A DNA stretch of 40,726 nucleotides from an uncultured Prevotellaceae bacterium (GCA_902775075.1 CACYKX010000006.1:1-40726); one strand, 5' to 3'; positions 16,300-26,787 are shown, numbered from the stretch's first letter. Notes: generated from the letters alone by a model not told the origin. Program-made: numbers and translations.

Positions 16300-17853
16300 T
16301 TAAAAAGGCAGTTCAAAACCGTCGTCTTCGTCATTAATAACTTCAAAATTATTCTTCCCTCCAAACTCTTTTTCGTCTAATCTTGTAAAAACATCTACCG
16401 TGTCAAATACCGTGAAACTAGAATACTCTAAGCCAATTAATTCGTTATGTATATGAAAATTCCTTTCAATGGATTCGTCTGAATGCATTTCTGGAACAGG
16501 GCCGAAATGGTTGTTGAAATCATTAAGATTCACTTTCCACAATCTTTGTGTTTCAGCTGATTCTTTAATTGCTTGAAATACATTATCATCGTTCCAAAAA
16601 CAAAAGTATTCTATTTGGTCTGTGTTGAAATTGATGTTTCCATTATGATTCTCTAATGATTCAAATGGAACGGCATTGATGAACATTATTGAGCCCATAT
16701 CAAAATCATAGGTTGTTTGCAATGATACTATCATATACAGACCACTATCAGGTTTTGCTAAATAATTGCTTGTCAAGTCAACCTTTTTACTACAAATGCC
16801 GTTTGGCGTATATTTCTTGAAATACTCGTCTTGGGTCATTTGATTTACTACTTCACCATTGACAAATTGCCCGAAGGTTGCTTTACCGTCAATATCCAAA
16901 CGTAGATATGTTCCCGTCAGATTGTATTCGTTGTTGTTTGATCCCCAACCTATATATACAGTACCGTCTTCCAAGAATTGGAATCCCTTAAAAGGTCGGC
17001 TTTCATTTGGTAACAAGCCAAAAGCTAACCGGCAAATTACATCTTCAACAGGTCCCATGTCTATACCCTTTTCTTGAATCGAATGGTATATATCGGTAGC
17101 AAGGGGAGATAGATCTTTGTAGAGTTTACCATCTTTGAAATAGCCGAAGGTAAATTGTCCTTTCGCTAATTTTAATCCCCAGCCATTTGGAACTTCATCA
17201 AAATTGCCTCCAATATACATGTATTTTTTGGGATACATTATCCTGGCTATTTTTCCTATTGTTCCTCTAAAGAATGATGTTACGTGCTTGTTTCCCTCTG
17301 CTTTATATACTTTAAAGCCATATCCATTGGGCACACAGAAATTGCCAACAAGAAGAGCCTTACCTGTATAGACACTCCCTTCATTCATAGATACATTCTT
17401 GACATCTGATAATTTCTCTGCACCTTCCTTGTACACTCCAAGTAACGAACTGCTGAACTCAAATCCATGCACAATTTCTTGAATACCAGAGGAACCTTCA
17501 GAATCATTCTTTTTGAACGACATGTGCTTATGAATTAGTTTGGTTTCATTGCTATCCCAAATCATTTTCGCATCATAAAAATCGGATAAGTCAGGACGCC
17601 AGAAATTGTGATTTTTCTCCGCATCTTTTGCGCTATCAATTAATTCCTGCATTCTTTCTTCAGTGAATGGGAAAACAAACAATTCCGTTTCATTAGTCTC
17701 GTTTGATGTGTAGCTGTAATACTTCTTGCCAAATAATTTAGTAAGATGTTCAAAGCCTGGACTTTCCTTAACGGGATTAGCCTTTACGATAATAATATGT
17801 CCATCTGATCCCCCCTTATTATCTTCAATGCTATATATGACATATTGCTCCAT
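16300..17853 (-). CDS. MORN-repeat protein flanked by a duplicated domain
   Basis: A 517-residue soluble protein. The centre, about residues 150-345, holds MORN-like units such as GNFDEVPNGWGLKLAKGQ, followed by TFGYFKDGKL, and further units ending TFGQFVNGEV. The two ends resemble each other: an N-terminal segment with IDSAKDAEKNHNFWRPDLSDF and a C-terminal one with IKESAETQRLWKVNLNDF, each followed by an acidic stretch and a G-[FL]-E-[FY]-S-S motif. It has its own promoter with a -33 TTG and lies opposite the three-gene cargo operon. No function is recognised. Confidence 0.6.
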   Translation of the reverse strand: MEQYVIYSIEDNKGGSDGHIIIVKANPVKESPGFEHLTKLFGKKYYSYTSNETNETELFVFPFTEERMQELIDSAKDAEKNHNFWRPDLSDFYDAKMIWDSNETKLIHKHMSFKKNDSEGSSGIQEIVHGFEFSSSLLGVYKEGAEKLSDVKNVSMNEGSVYTGKALLVGNFCVPNGYGFKVYKAEGNKHVTSFFRGTIGKIARIMYPKKYMYIGGNFDEVPNGWGLKLAKGQFTFGYFKDGKLYKDLSPLATDIYHSIQEKGIDMGPVEDVICRLAFGLLPNESRPFKGFQFLEDGTVYIGWGSNNNEYNLTGTYLRLDIDGKATFGQFVNGEVVNQMTQDEYFKKYTPNGICSKKVDLTSNYLAKPDSGLYMIVSLQTTYDFDMGSIMFINAVPFESLENHNGNINFNTDQIEYFCFWNDDNVFQAIKESAETQRLWKVNLNDFNNHFGPVPEMHSDESIERNFHIHNELIGLEYSSFTVFDTVDVFTRLDEKEFGGKNNFEVINDEDDGFELPF

Positions 17854-17878
17854 ATCTCTGAAAGTTAAAATATTGGGG

Positions 17879-17908
17879 CAAATTTACAATTTTATTTTGA
17901 AATAACAA
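17879..17908 (-). promoter_or_regulatory. Full Bacteroidetes promoter of the MORN gene
   Basis: The minus strand reads TTG (17908-17906), 19 bp, then TAAATTTG (17886-17879), the standard -33/-7 spacing. The start would be near 17872, giving a leader of about 19 nt. Confidence 0.65.
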
Positions 17909-17928
17909 TGCAAAATCGTAAAATATAG

Positions 17929-17949
17929 GAATCACAAGGCTTGTGATTC
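17929..17949. terminator. Perfect hairpin upstream of the MORN promoter
   Basis: Arms GAATCACAAG (17929-17938) and CTTGTGATTC (17940-17949). Reading on the minus strand it follows the ArdC-operon terminator and is trailed by CTATATTTT. It may be a second terminator insulating the MORN gene from the 15-kb operon, or an operator for that gene. Confidence 0.45.
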
Positions 17950-17960
17950 ATAAAAATAAA

Positions 17961-17990
17961 CTTCCATGGATCAAAATGGAAACATGGAAG
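17961..17990 (-). terminator. Terminator of the transfer operon
   Basis: Arms CTTCCATG (17961-17968) and CATGGAAG (17983-17990). On the minus strand the stem is followed by TTTATTTTTATG. It lies 20 bp past the ArdC stop. Confidence 0.6.
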
Positions 17991-18010
17991 CTTATTAAAA
18001 AACAGATAGG

Positions 18011-19243
18011 TCAACGTCCTCGGTGGTAGTGCCGTTCTTCTTCAATGCTCTCTTCTGGCTCTTCTTTGGGCATGGCCTTGGCAGCGATAGCTTCCAATAC
18101 AGGCTTGTCTTGTTCAACAGTCTCGCTATCTGGCTTGGTTTCTTCTTTTGCCTCGCTCCTGGCTGTATCGATACCCTGCTCAATGTCAAGGGCAATCTTG
18201 TCAATGCGCTGAGTTATCATACCAGTAGAACGCTTTACGTCAAAGAGTGTAGTCTTCAGAAAATCAGGACTTTCATGAAGGCTGTTCAACCATGATTTGA
18301 GGTATGCGGCAGAGTCCTCCTTGATATTCTTGGTCATCCCATAGCGTTGGGCAACAAGGGCAGCACCCAGTTCAGCGACTAGCTCTTCTCTGGCATATTC
18401 TGCACTGCCAAAAGTCTGTCCGGGCTTCAGTCGGTTGAGCTGGTTCTCAGCACCTGTGGAGTGTCCCATCTCATGAAATAGGTTGGAGTAGAACGACTCG
18501 CCGTTGATGAACTGTTGTCTCGTAGGTACTACGATCTCATTCCTGCTGATACTGAAATAGGCATTGTCACCCTTCACCTCCTTGATAGGACAAATCCAAA
18601 GATTGTCTTTAATCATCCTGTCAACGGGTTCAAAGGAGAACTGCTCTCCAACCTGCTCAAACTTCTTGGGAGAGTTGGCATCTTCGAGTTTCTTCCATAG
18701 CTCTGGCCTCGCTTCCTGAAGGTTGGTCTGTGCTACATTGAAGACATTGTACACCTGAAGCTTCGGATAGACCTTGTATTTCGCCCTTTCCTCCTCAGAC
18801 ATACGCTTGTAATCGTCGTACTTTATCTTTTCCTTCGTTTCAGGGTCAACGACTGTAAAGACGGTAATGAAGACAGGGAAGGACTTCTCGCCTTTGTTGA
18901 TTGAGACAACAGGTAGTTTCTCTCCGTCCTTGTCAACGGCAGGAGTACGTCCTTCTTTGCCCTGAGTATAGTTCAATCCCGCTATACGGTCAAAAGTCGC
19001 CCATACAGGAAGCTTGTAACCCTCTTTCTCTGCATGCATCATCAAAAGCAGGCTGTTCATGCCGTTGTACTCGCGACCGCTGAGATTCTTGGGCCACTGT
19101 GTACTGTTCTCAGAGAACCAGGGCTTCTTCCAGTCGCCCTGCAGCGTCTGGATCTTCTCGATGAGCATGTCAGTGAAACGGTCAAGAGCACGGTCTTCGC
19201 TGCTCTTGCCGTCACTATTGTAGTTCTTGTGGTCTTTTGCCAT
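18011..19243 (-). CDS. ardC: ArdC-like antirestriction protein with zincin metallopeptidase domain
   Basis: A 410-residue protein. The N-terminal domain (about 20-170) has the ArdC/TraC-type single-stranded-DNA-binding pattern: PWFSENSTQWPKNLSGREYNG, then the usual VYNVFNVAQT near 164-173. The C-terminal zincin domain carries H257-E-M-G-H261 and a downstream E in EELVAELGAAL. ArdC proteins protect incoming plasmid DNA from restriction during transfer. It is the last gene of the 15-kb operon. The last residues, HYHRGR, are basic like those of several operon partners. Confidence 0.85.
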   Translation of the reverse strand: MAKDHKNYNSDGKSSEDRALDRFTDMLIEKIQTLQGDWKKPWFSENSTQWPKNLSGREYNGMNSLLLMMHAEKEGYKLPVWATFDRIAGLNYTQGKEGRTPAVDKDGEKLPVVSINKGEKSFPVFITVFTVVDPETKEKIKYDDYKRMSEEERAKYKVYPKLQVYNVFNVAQTNLQEARPELWKKLEDANSPKKFEQVGEQFSFEPVDRMIKDNLWICPIKEVKGDNAYFSISRNEIVVPTRQQFINGESFYSNLFHEMGHSTGAENQLNRLKPGQTFGSAEYAREELVAELGAALVAQRYGMTKNIKEDSAAYLKSWLNSLHESPDFLKTTLFDVKRSTGMITQRIDKIALDIEQGIDTARSEAKEETKPDSETVEQDKPVLEAIAAKAMPKEEPEESIEEERHYHRGR

Positions 19244-19251
19244 AAGCCAAG

Positions 19252-19854
19252 TTACTGCTGTTTAACCCATTCCTTCAGTTCCGAGACACGGCAGCTGATG
19301 TCCAGCTTGTCGTTGTAAACATCAAGCTCCAGCTTTCCCTTTACCTCGATGCCAGCCTTGGGAACCAGCCATTCCGGCTTCTCTGCCTCGAACTGGATGA
19401 AGCGTACCCAGGTGTATTCGAATTCCTCTCCCTCTTTGGTGGTGCTGAAGCCAGACGTGGAAAGGAATTTCTTTCCGTTCTTGCTGTCCTTGACCTCGAT
19501 CTTATTACCGACCTTACCGAGGAAGGTCATATCTCCTTCGATAATGTCTTTGTCTTCGGGCTTGGCCACATTGATCTCTGAAGCTTCCATGTTGAGATAG
19601 AGGTTATCACCTTTCTTGCGGAAGGTGATGTTTCCTTTCAGGCCAACACGGTTGTCCTTGGTCTGGATCAGGCTAATGTCATCGCCTAACTGATAGTCCT
19701 TGGCAACACTGATTTCAACGGTTTTGTTGATGCCAGACTTTGCCAGGATCACTACACTAACTCCAAAGGTAACGAACTTCGTACCTTCCTTACCGTCACG
19801 GACTACAGCGGTACGGCTGACAGTTCCGATTACATTTACTTCTGCTTTAATCAT
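19252..19854 (-). CDS. Tandem OB-fold, SSB-like protein
   Basis: A 200-residue protein of two similar beta-rich halves. Half 1 has NVIGTVSRTAVVRDGKEGTK; half 2, starting near residue 107, has TFLGKVGNKIEVKDSKNGKK. Each is followed by a strand, a K-rich turn and a K-G-x-[IL] strand, as in OB folds. This suggests a duplicated single-stranded-DNA-binding protein that could coat transferred DNA. It lacks the acidic C-terminal tip of housekeeping SSB, so it may not recruit the host SSB partners. It lies 8 bp before ardC. Confidence 0.6.
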   Translation of the reverse strand: MIKAEVNVIGTVSRTAVVRDGKEGTKFVTFGVSVVILAKSGINKTVEISVAKDYQLGDDISLIQTKDNRVGLKGNITFRKKGDNLYLNMEASEINVAKPEDKDIIEGDMTFLGKVGNKIEVKDSKNGKKFLSTSGFSTTKEGEEFEYTWVRFIQFEAEKPEWLVPKAGIEVKGKLELDVYNDKLDISCRVSELKEWVKQQ

Positions 19855-19921
19855 TGTTTTTTGATTTTGATTGTTAAACTTATGTGGATTATGAATTTGT
19901 CGAATTATTAAAGTAATATTA

Positions 19922-21685
19922 TTACCTCCGCATCAACTGCTCAGTCTTTTGGTTCTCGATAGCCTGGTTATAGTTCTGGGAAACCTGCTGGCTGATGACT
20001 ATACTGTTGATGATTCCTGCCACACGCTGCTGCTTGGACTCCTGAGAAAGCCCAGAGTCATTAAGTGCCTGTGACAAGCGGCTGGTCTCAGCATTTGTCA
20101 GGACATGGCTGAACTGTTGTTGGCCGTTGTTCATGGTCAGCGTAGCCATGCCATTCTCTGAGACTGCAATGGTACAGGATTTCATCGTCGGAACCAGACT
20201 GCTGATATTGATGACCTTGTTGACGGCAGCATCCGTGGCTGCCTCCATCTTCTCATCCTCATTCTTGTTGTCTATCTGGACGGCCAGCATCATCAGGCTT
20301 GTGAACAGCTGGATGGCCATGTCAATGACAGGATCGCCATTAGACATGCTGACTCCACTATCCTCAGAGGAAAGGAGCTTTTTCATCCAGTCATCAGGTG
20401 ACATGTTCGCGTCGATGTTAGTAGCGGTGTTCGTATTGAGCGTATTACCTGGATCCGTGTTGATGGGATTCTCCACCTTATACTTGGCAATAAGGTCATT
20501 GCCTTTGTACAGGGCTTTCTGCTGAAGATTCCCTCTCTGGGCTATCTCTGCTAAATAGGCAGCAGGGTCTATGTCCCTTTTCGTGCCGTCGGCAGAAATG
20601 CTCTTCACTCCAAAATGCAGGTGCTCTCCTGTGGTTCTTGTGCCGGTGTTGCCTGAGATACCAAGCTGCTGGCCAGCATTGACGGTATCTCCAACCTTGA
20701 CATTGATACTGTCGAGGTGCATATATACGCATTGGTATTTGCTACCGTCCTCCCTGTCATACTCCACGGTGACGGATTTACCTCCTCCAGTATTGGTGTT
20801 ATGGTTGACGGCAACGACCTTTCCACGGTCTTCGGTGGCAAGCACAGCTTCATGCTTCGTTTGTATGTCGATGCCCTTGTGCATCTGCTGTCTGCTTCTG
20901 TCCATCGGGTCCTTTCGCATACCGAAAGGCGAGGTGATAAGCATAAACTCATCTCGCCTTAATGGAAAAAAATACTGTTTCTCCTCTTTCTTCGTAGCAA
21001 TAGGCTGGTTTGTAGTGTTTGCCTGTACCTCGGAGCCTGTCGTGCTTCGAGGGTTCGTAGCCGTTCCGAATTGTCTTCCCTGGGCACGCATCTCTGCCAT
21101 CACCATCTGGTCATACTTCTGAAGGTTGTTCTTCTCGATGAGACTCTGAAGGCTTTTGGCATATCCTGCATTAGAGGCATATCCGGCATTGGCAATGGTG
21201 GTTGTCCATCCCTTATAGTCATCTGGTGAGAGCTGGAAGCACTTGGCATACCTGCTGTTCTCCCGTAAGAACCGTGAATGATGCTCATAGGAGTCACCGA
21301 CACTGGCGTATTGGCAGAACTTCTCATTAGGCTTGTCATCGGTGTAGATGAGATACTTTCCTCCATCCTGAATCCAGCCCTTGGTGGCCTTGATGCCAAA
21401 ATGGTTATTGCCCTTTCGGGACAGTTCACTCTGGCCACTGGCACTTTCCAAGATGCCCTGTGCAAGTGTCACTGAGGCTGGGATTCCATAACGACGCATC
21501 TGCTCCATGGCATATTCTGCGTATTTCTCTGCATATTCACTGTTCTTACTCATTGTGATTCTATATGTTTTGTTTTGTTGTGTAACCATGTCTGGCGGCT
21601 TATGGCTTGACTGTGCATTCAGCGCAACGGATAGAAGACATAGGTATGCCAGGATTCTAATTTTCTTCTTATCTGTGTAGCCCAT
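19922..21685 (-). CDS. Exported peptidoglycan hydrolase: glucosaminidase plus M23 endopeptidase
   Basis: A 587-residue protein with a signal peptide ([15 protein letters not shown]). Residues about 47-192 are a FlgJ/LytD-type glucosaminidase with E80 in [20 protein letters not shown] and [14 protein letters not shown]. Residues about 245-380 are an M23/LytM domain with H269-x3-D273, H323 and H355-L-H357, all intact. The C-terminal 150 residues are unrecognised. It would cleave both glycan and peptide bonds, the VirB1-like role of opening the wall for a secretion channel. Its start overlaps the previous gene by 17 bp. Confidence 0.85.
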   Translation of the reverse strand: MGYTDKKKIRILAYLCLLSVALNAQSSHKPPDMVTQQNKTYRITMSKNSEYAEKYAEYAMEQMRRYGIPASVTLAQGILESASGQSELSRKGNNHFGIKATKGWIQDGGKYLIYTDDKPNEKFCQYASVGDSYEHHSRFLRENSRYAKCFQLSPDDYKGWTTTIANAGYASNAGYAKSLQSLIEKNNLQKYDQMVMAEMRAQGRQFGTATNPRSTTGSEVQANTTNQPIATKKEEKQYFFPLRRDEFMLITSPFGMRKDPMDRSRQQMHKGIDIQTKHEAVLATEDRGKVVAVNHNTNTGGGKSVTVEYDREDGSKYQCVYMHLDSINVKVGDTVNAGQQLGISGNTGTRTTGEHLHFGVKSISADGTKRDIDPAAYLAEIAQRGNLQQKALYKGNDLIAKYKVENPINTDPGNTLNTNTATNIDANMSPDDWMKKLLSSEDSGVSMSNGDPVIDMAIQLFTSLMMLAVQIDNKNEDEKMEAATDAAVNKVINISSLVPTMKSCTIAVSENGMATLTMNNGQQQFSHVLTNAETSRLSQALNDSGLSQESKQQRVAGIINSIVISQQVSQNYNQAIENQKTEQLMRR

Positions 21686-24188
21686 GACTCTGTACCTCCT
21701 CGGCCTTTACAGCCTGTTTTTGTGAAGGAACAGAATCAGGATCTTTGTTGGGTGTTACCACTTCTGATACCTTCTGTTTGGGTGATTCAAGCAGGTCACA
21801 GATGGCAACTCTCTGACCGGCTCTAATTAGTTTGGGCAGATATGTGTCCAAAGCATGATATGGAAATCCGGCAATCTTCAATGGCTTACCTTCAAAGTCC
21901 TTTTCCTTTGAGTTCTTGGTCAGGGTGATTCCCAGAATACGGGAAGACTTTTCAGCATCATCCATATAGGTCTCATAGAAATCGCCTCTACGGAAAAGGA
22001 GCATGGCATCAGGATGCTTTTCCTTGATGGACTTGAACTGGGATAGGATGGGGGAAAGGGCAATAGCTGCAACGGCTTTTGTCTCTGCCTTGGTAAGCTC
22101 TTCCTTACGCTTTTCCTCCTCTTGTTCCTTTTTCTTCTGCTCTGGGGAGTTCTGACGCTTTTTCTCCTCTTCTTTCTTCTCGTGGGCCTCGCTCTCCTCA
22201 TGCGACTCCTGATGTTCCTGCTCCTCCTTATGCTCTGCAACCACCTGTTTCGTTTCCTGAGTTGTCTGGCTCTGGCTTTCCTGCTCAGTCTTGTCAGTAC
22301 CGACGGCCACAGCGTCGGTACGGCTCTGGCGCAGGACATCAGCAAAGAGAGATGCAGCAAGGTTCTTCTTATACTCCATCATGTCTGGAGCAAGCCACAT
22401 CCTCTGCCACTGGTCATGGCTGACCACACGGGCTGATACCTTGTCAACACCCTTGATGACAGGAATACACAGGACTTTGGACTGGTCTGCCTTAGTTTTG
22501 AAGATGTTTACCCTCTCGATACGATCCAAGTCTTCCTTCGTGGCATTGCTCTTGAACAGGTCGATCTTCAGCTCTGGATGGGTTCCAGTGAGCGCATGGT
22601 ATTTCTGAGCCATCTCGATACGGAAGGCATCGGTCTTGTTGCCTGGGTTCTTGATAAGGCTGAAGAACGTATTGATATCCTTATTGTCAGGATATACGGC
22701 ATAGCCTTTCTCGTTCTCAGGTTTGAGGAACAATGCCCATTTGCCATTGTCATCACGAAGCATCATAATGGTGTCAAAGTCAACAGTGCTGGACTTTTTG
22801 ACAGCATCGGTGACATCCAGCTTGGTTACGTCCTCCAGCTTCCATCCGTGAAGTCTGGCAACACTAACTTCCTTACCATTGAAGTAGCTGTCATCAGGCC
22901 TGAAACCCAAGGCTCCGTCAGGATTGTAGAAGCGGACATTGATAAGTCCTTCTTTCTCCAAGGCATTGCGAATCCTGTCTTTGGAAATGCCGGGGAGTTC
23001 ATTCTTAGGCTCCAGCGATGCCCCTGCAGGCAGTACCACGTCAACGGACTTTCCTTCCTTATCCCTCACTAGGACAATCTCCTTGGTGTCCTTGTTGGGC
23101 AAGGGCTTTATTTCATCGGCAACATAATAGTGCTTTGGCAGCATGTTTCGGATTTCCTCGGTCTGGTGGCGGGTCTCGGTAGTGGCATATTCCACCTTTT
23201 CGCCCCTCTCGGCCTTATGAATGGCATCAAGGGAATTGTTCACGTCCATTTCCAAGGCATCGATGAGACAGGGATTCTCATGCAGCTCACGTTTCCAGTA
23301 GTCAATCATCTTCAGGCTGTCCTGAGATAGCTTTGCTGGAATACCAAGTTCTTGCAACTTGGCTCCAGCCGTTAGTTCCACCACAAGCTGCTCCTGTTTC
23401 TTGGCATCCTCACTTGGCTGTCTGCCGTTCATCGTCATACCCTCACGAGCCAGTCTCTGCTGATGACCTGTAGCACTGACTATCTGCTTCACCATGTCAC
23501 GCACATAGTCTTCATAGTGTTCATAGTTCTTCTGGACGGGCATAAACACGACATCCTTTTCTGTGTCGTAATGGGCAACGCCACTGGCATCTTTCCTGAC
23601 GGCCACAAGGTTGTCGCGCATATTGAGGAGAAACTGGTTCACGGCAATCTGTAGGCTGCGCTGCTGTTTGCCTGGTTCTCCTCGGTCAACAGTGCCGCCG
23701 TTCATCTTGACCTCCTTCTCATAGCCTTCCTTATCCACTAACGGTAAGGTGGTCTGTTGAATATTGAAGAGGGTTCGTATCTCCCTGCTTCGGATTCCCT
23801 TGTAGAGGTTCTGAGTCTCTTTGGGCAATTTAAGGTAGTCATTACGGCTAATGACATCTTCAGGATTATGCCTGTTGACATACTCTGACCAGTTATACCA
23901 CAGGAAAGGCACTCCTTTTTCCTTTGTCTGAACAGACTCGCCACGTTTCTTGGCCTCGGAAAACAGGGTGTATTCATTCGTCTTGTAGCCGTTCTGGTCA
24001 CTGTGCAATCCAAGTACGATAGCATTGAAAGGCGATATCGTCACACTCTTCTTATAAAACTGGGGTGCAGTCTTTCCTTTGGAGTTAAGCCATACACCAC
24101 CGTTCTCAACAGCCTTGTCAAGGGCTGACGAAAGCAGCTCAACCTGACGTTCTGCTGCCATTTTCTCTTGTTCGTTCTTTTCTGTCAT
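21669..24188 (-). CDS. Pseudo-ArdC protein fused to a MutS domain I
   Basis: An 839-residue protein. Residues 20-285 follow the ArdC plan, but the HExxH site is replaced: S238-A-T-G-H242 keeps only the second His, so metallopeptidase activity is unlikely. The middle (about 330-560) is DUF3945-like at best. A Glu/Lys-rich linker spans about 625-700. Residues 712-800 are a MutS mismatch-recognition domain with F737-Y-E739 in [10 protein letters not shown], then [11 protein letters not shown] and VAICDLL. There is no MutS ATPase. It may bind mismatched or structured incoming DNA without running repair. The C-terminus ends GLHR. Confidence 0.7.
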   Translation of the reverse strand: MTEKNEQEKMAAERQVELLSSALDKAVENGGVWLNSKGKTAPQFYKKSVTISPFNAIVLGLHSDQNGYKTNEYTLFSEAKKRGESVQTKEKGVPFLWYNWSEYVNRHNPEDVISRNDYLKLPKETQNLYKGIRSREIRTLFNIQQTTLPLVDKEGYEKEVKMNGGTVDRGEPGKQQRSLQIAVNQFLLNMRDNLVAVRKDASGVAHYDTEKDVVFMPVQKNYEHYEDYVRDMVKQIVSATGHQQRLAREGMTMNGRQPSEDAKKQEQLVVELTAGAKLQELGIPAKLSQDSLKMIDYWKRELHENPCLIDALEMDVNNSLDAIHKAERGEKVEYATTETRHQTEEIRNMLPKHYYVADEIKPLPNKDTKEIVLVRDKEGKSVDVVLPAGASLEPKNELPGISKDRIRNALEKEGLINVRFYNPDGALGFRPDDSYFNGKEVSVARLHGWKLEDVTKLDVTDAVKKSSTVDFDTIMMLRDDNGKWALFLKPENEKGYAVYPDNKDINTFFSLIKNPGNKTDAFRIEMAQKYHALTGTHPELKIDLFKSNATKEDLDRIERVNIFKTKADQSKVLCIPVIKGVDKVSARVVSHDQWQRMWLAPDMMEYKKNLAASLFADVLRQSRTDAVAVGTDKTEQESQSQTTQETKQVVAEHKEEQEHQESHEESEAHEKKEEEKKRQNSPEQKKKEQEEEKRKEELTKAETKAVAAIALSPILSQFKSIKEKHPDAMLLFRRGDFYETYMDDAEKSSRILGITLTKNSKEKDFEGKPLKIAGFPYHALDTYLPKLIRAGQRVAICDLLESPKQKVSEVVTPNKDPDSVPSQKQAVKAEEVQSHGLHR

Positions 24189-24200
24189 GGTTATATGTAT

Positions 24201-25643
24201 TTATCGTTGTGCTATTGTTCTGGTGACTGTCTGCTGCTCGTTGGCTTCATAGTTTTGTGCAGCCAACTGCCGCATCTGGTCGTTCTTCGCAAGGATGGCA
24301 TTTGCCAGTGTGTTCAATGGCAGTGCTCCTTGTTGGTAAGCATCCACCACGCGCTCTGGCAGGGCAATCGTACAAGGAACCTTGTCTATGGTAGCAATGA
24401 GGCAGTTTCCACGCAGTTCAGGATTGGAGATACGTGGATTGAGGGCTTCGTCCTGATACACCCGATAGTTCGTGCGACCTATGCGAGAGCCGTCATTACC
24501 GAGTGCTTCCTGTCTATTGCCCAGAACTTCAAGACCGGCCTTGTTGATCAGGTTCATGCCTCCCATGCCAATGAGAACCATCTTCAAGATGGGATTCTTC
24601 ACAAACATTCCCGCTGCTATACTGGCTATTGGCAGGAGATTATCCTTGATGTTCATCTTGCTCTTGCCTGTGAACATACCTACAAGGAAATCCGGGAGCA
24701 TGGCCAGAATATAGCCAAGGTTATGTCCGATATCACCAATACCATTCAGCCCGAAAGTGGATAACAGGCCGTTCCAACCGTTGGAATTGGTCTGCTCTGG
24801 CTGAATAGTAGCTTGTTCTTCAGGCTGTGCTGTCGGCTGTAGCACCTGGGGCTTCTCTGCTGATGGCGGATCAATACTGGCTGTCTCTATCGAATGGGCT
24901 TCCTCCTCGTCTCTTTTCTCTGCCAGTCTCTTCTTGTCTTCCAGATATGCGTCTTCCTGACCTGGAGCCACTATAAGGGGAACATCCTTGTATTTGTCAT
25001 CCTTCACTTCTGCAGGAGTGGGGACAGGACTGGCAGAAGCAGTCATCTTGGAGGCGACACCGTTGATGGCAAGGTCGCCAGCAATGAATTTACCTGCTGT
25101 CTTCCATGTCCCACCTAAACCTCCTGTAGAGAGGTAGTCGGCTCCTGCACCGAGACCCCAGCCAACGGCAGTTTCAATGCCTGATGGATTATAGAGTGCT
25201 TCGCCTCTTTCTTCTATATGGTTCTGAAGAGGAGATTTCCTCATTTCCTGTGGTAAGGAGAAGATGCTGTTCCCTGCTGCTTTTCTAATGATATAGTCGA
25301 TGGATGATTTCGGCATCTGGTCTTTCACCATCTTGTCAATCATCTTCTTCTCAATCTCTGGCGTGACGGTTATATGCTGTTTCTTCAGCTCTGCCTTGAC
25401 CATCTCCACATAGTCCTCTACGGTCTTGCTGTTCCACTTACCTGTGTAGTAAAGAGACTCATTGAAAGACTGGGTGGCAGCACTTCCTCCATCAGGCCCG
25501 ATTGCACTGACCATCAATCCAGCAAGGGAGAGGGAATGCTTCTCCATCTCATTGGCTCGTTTGCCCTGAAGGTCATCACGTACTTTGTTCATAATGGGAA
25601 TGACCTTCTTGCTGAAGATGTCTTCACTTGGTTTACTACTCAT
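24201..25643 (-). CDS. Transfer-operon membrane-associated protein, unknown
   Basis: A 480-residue protein with no recognised family. The N-terminal third is helical and charged. A Gly/Ala-rich segment (SGIETAVGWGLGAGADYLSTG) near 155-175 and two hydrophobic segments near 310-375 (LGYILAMLPDFLVGMF and PILKMVLIGMGGMNLI) suggest membrane contact. A Pro/Gln/Glu-rich linker lies around 245-290. Its start overlaps the stop of the frameshifted M23-like gene as ATGA, so the two are translationally coupled. Confidence 0.55.
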   Translation of the reverse strand: MSSKPSEDIFSKKVIPIMNKVRDDLQGKRANEMEKHSLSLAGLMVSAIGPDGGSAATQSFNESLYYTGKWNSKTVEDYVEMVKAELKKQHITVTPEIEKKMIDKMVKDQMPKSSIDYIIRKAAGNSIFSLPQEMRKSPLQNHIEERGEALYNPSGIETAVGWGLGAGADYLSTGGLGGTWKTAGKFIAGDLAINGVASKMTASASPVPTPAEVKDDKYKDVPLIVAPGQEDAYLEDKKRLAEKRDEEEAHSIETASIDPPSAEKPQVLQPTAQPEEQATIQPEQTNSNGWNGLLSTFGLNGIGDIGHNLGYILAMLPDFLVGMFTGKSKMNIKDNLLPIASIAAGMFVKNPILKMVLIGMGGMNLINKAGLEVLGNRQEALGNDGSRIGRTNYRVYQDEALNPRISNPELRGNCLIATIDKVPCTIALPERVVDAYQQGALPLNTLANAILAKNDQMRQLAAQNYEANEQQTVTRTIAQR

Positions 25644-26772
25644 ATATTCATTTGATTAAGAATCTGTTCTTTGGTCTGCTCGATGGCATTGTGATACACT
25701 TCCATCTGCTTGGGGAAATACTCTTCGAGCCATTCGTCCTTCTCGATATTGTCATTGATGAACTTGATGGCCACCTGACGGTCTATCTCAATGGCTGCCT
25801 CTCCAGTCTCGCTGTTGTTGAACCAGGCTTTCGTCCACCATCTGATACCAGAACGGTCTGGATAAACGCTGACAAGACGGGGGATGTCAAAGCTCTGCAT
25901 GTCGAAGTCCAGCTCAGCAAGGGGATCGATTAGGTCACTGTTGGCAATCGCTATGTCTTCGGCTTTTTTTTTTCGAGAGTGCTGAGCGATGACAGGAATA
26001 TCTGATGCCGAAGGGCGAGATAGTTGAGGAAGTCGCCTATCAGCAGATTCTGGACTTTCTCTGCCAGCGGAATGGATCGTGTGCCCATACCAAGGGGATT
26101 GGCCATGCTGGGAAGAGTCTCATAGAAGTATTCCTTCATGGCAGAGACCGTGAAGATGTTTCTTAATGCCTGTTCGGTATGCTTTGGAACTGTATAGGTT
26201 CCATGCAACATATCCTCCATATACGAAGGATAGAAACGCATCATCAGGTCTTCGACTTCTTTCTGGTCTTTGTCGTACATGTTATGTACGTCGAGGTCAA
26301 TGGTCACAAACTCAGGAGTGAAGACATTCCCGTTCTTCTGCATGGCCTTCACATTCCCATAGAGCATCGTGAGGAATTCAAGCGGGTTCAGTTCCTGACC
26401 CTTGAACTTCACTTCCATGTGCAGCAGCTCATCGCTGACGGACACGACCTGACCGGCCTTGACTGGTTGGCCGAAATTCACGAAGACATTGCTCAGATGG
26501 GAATAGGTGACCTCATAATCACCATAGCGGATGACCTGATATACACCATGAACGGCATCAGAGCCGATTCCCGACACCGTTCCTGTAGCCAGGGCTGCAA
26601 GGATGTAGTGTCTGGCCTTGAAGTCTATTCCATGATGGAAAAACATTTCTCCTGTCTGTGGATGCTTCTGTCTGCCATAGCCAAGTGACATCTCCACATC
26701 CTTGTCACGCTCCTCGAAGGGCATACAATAGCCACTTGTTGACTGGAGCATCATTTCTTGCGTGTAGTGCAT
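25640..26772 (-). CDS. Degenerate M23-domain protein with a -1 frameshift at an A10 tract
   Basis: The zero frame from ATG 26772 gives 273 residues ending at TAG 25951. The -1 frame past the A10 tract (25964-25973) gives a 377-residue product ending at TGA 25640, adding AEDIAIANSDLIDPL and then 90 more residues. The M23 core has H46-x3-D50 and YSHLS, but the last ligand motif H-x-H reads L116-L-H118, so zinc binding is probably lost. The -1 frame stop overlaps the next ATG as ATGA, which supports real translation of that frame. Programmed slippage, a true mutation or a homopolymer sequencing error are all possible. Confidence 0.65.
25963..25969 (-). other. A-AAA-AAG slippery heptamer in the right phase for -1 frameshifting
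   Basis: Zero-frame codons read GAA-AAA-AAA-AAG, so A-AAA-AAG is phased exactly as in the E. coli dnaX frameshift site. The TAG of the zero frame follows 9 nt later. Downstream on the minus strand, CGATT and AATCG could form a weak 5-bp stem; no strong pseudoknot was seen. Transcriptional slippage adding one A would have the same effect. Confidence 0.55.
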
Positions 26773-26787
26773 ATTATATTTCTTTTG

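Noticed and set aside
25640..25900. Independent small gene from ATG 25900
   Set aside because: The same frame is open upstream without a stop back to the A10 tract, and no separate ribosome start signal is evident. It is better read as the frameshifted C-terminal part of the M23-like gene.
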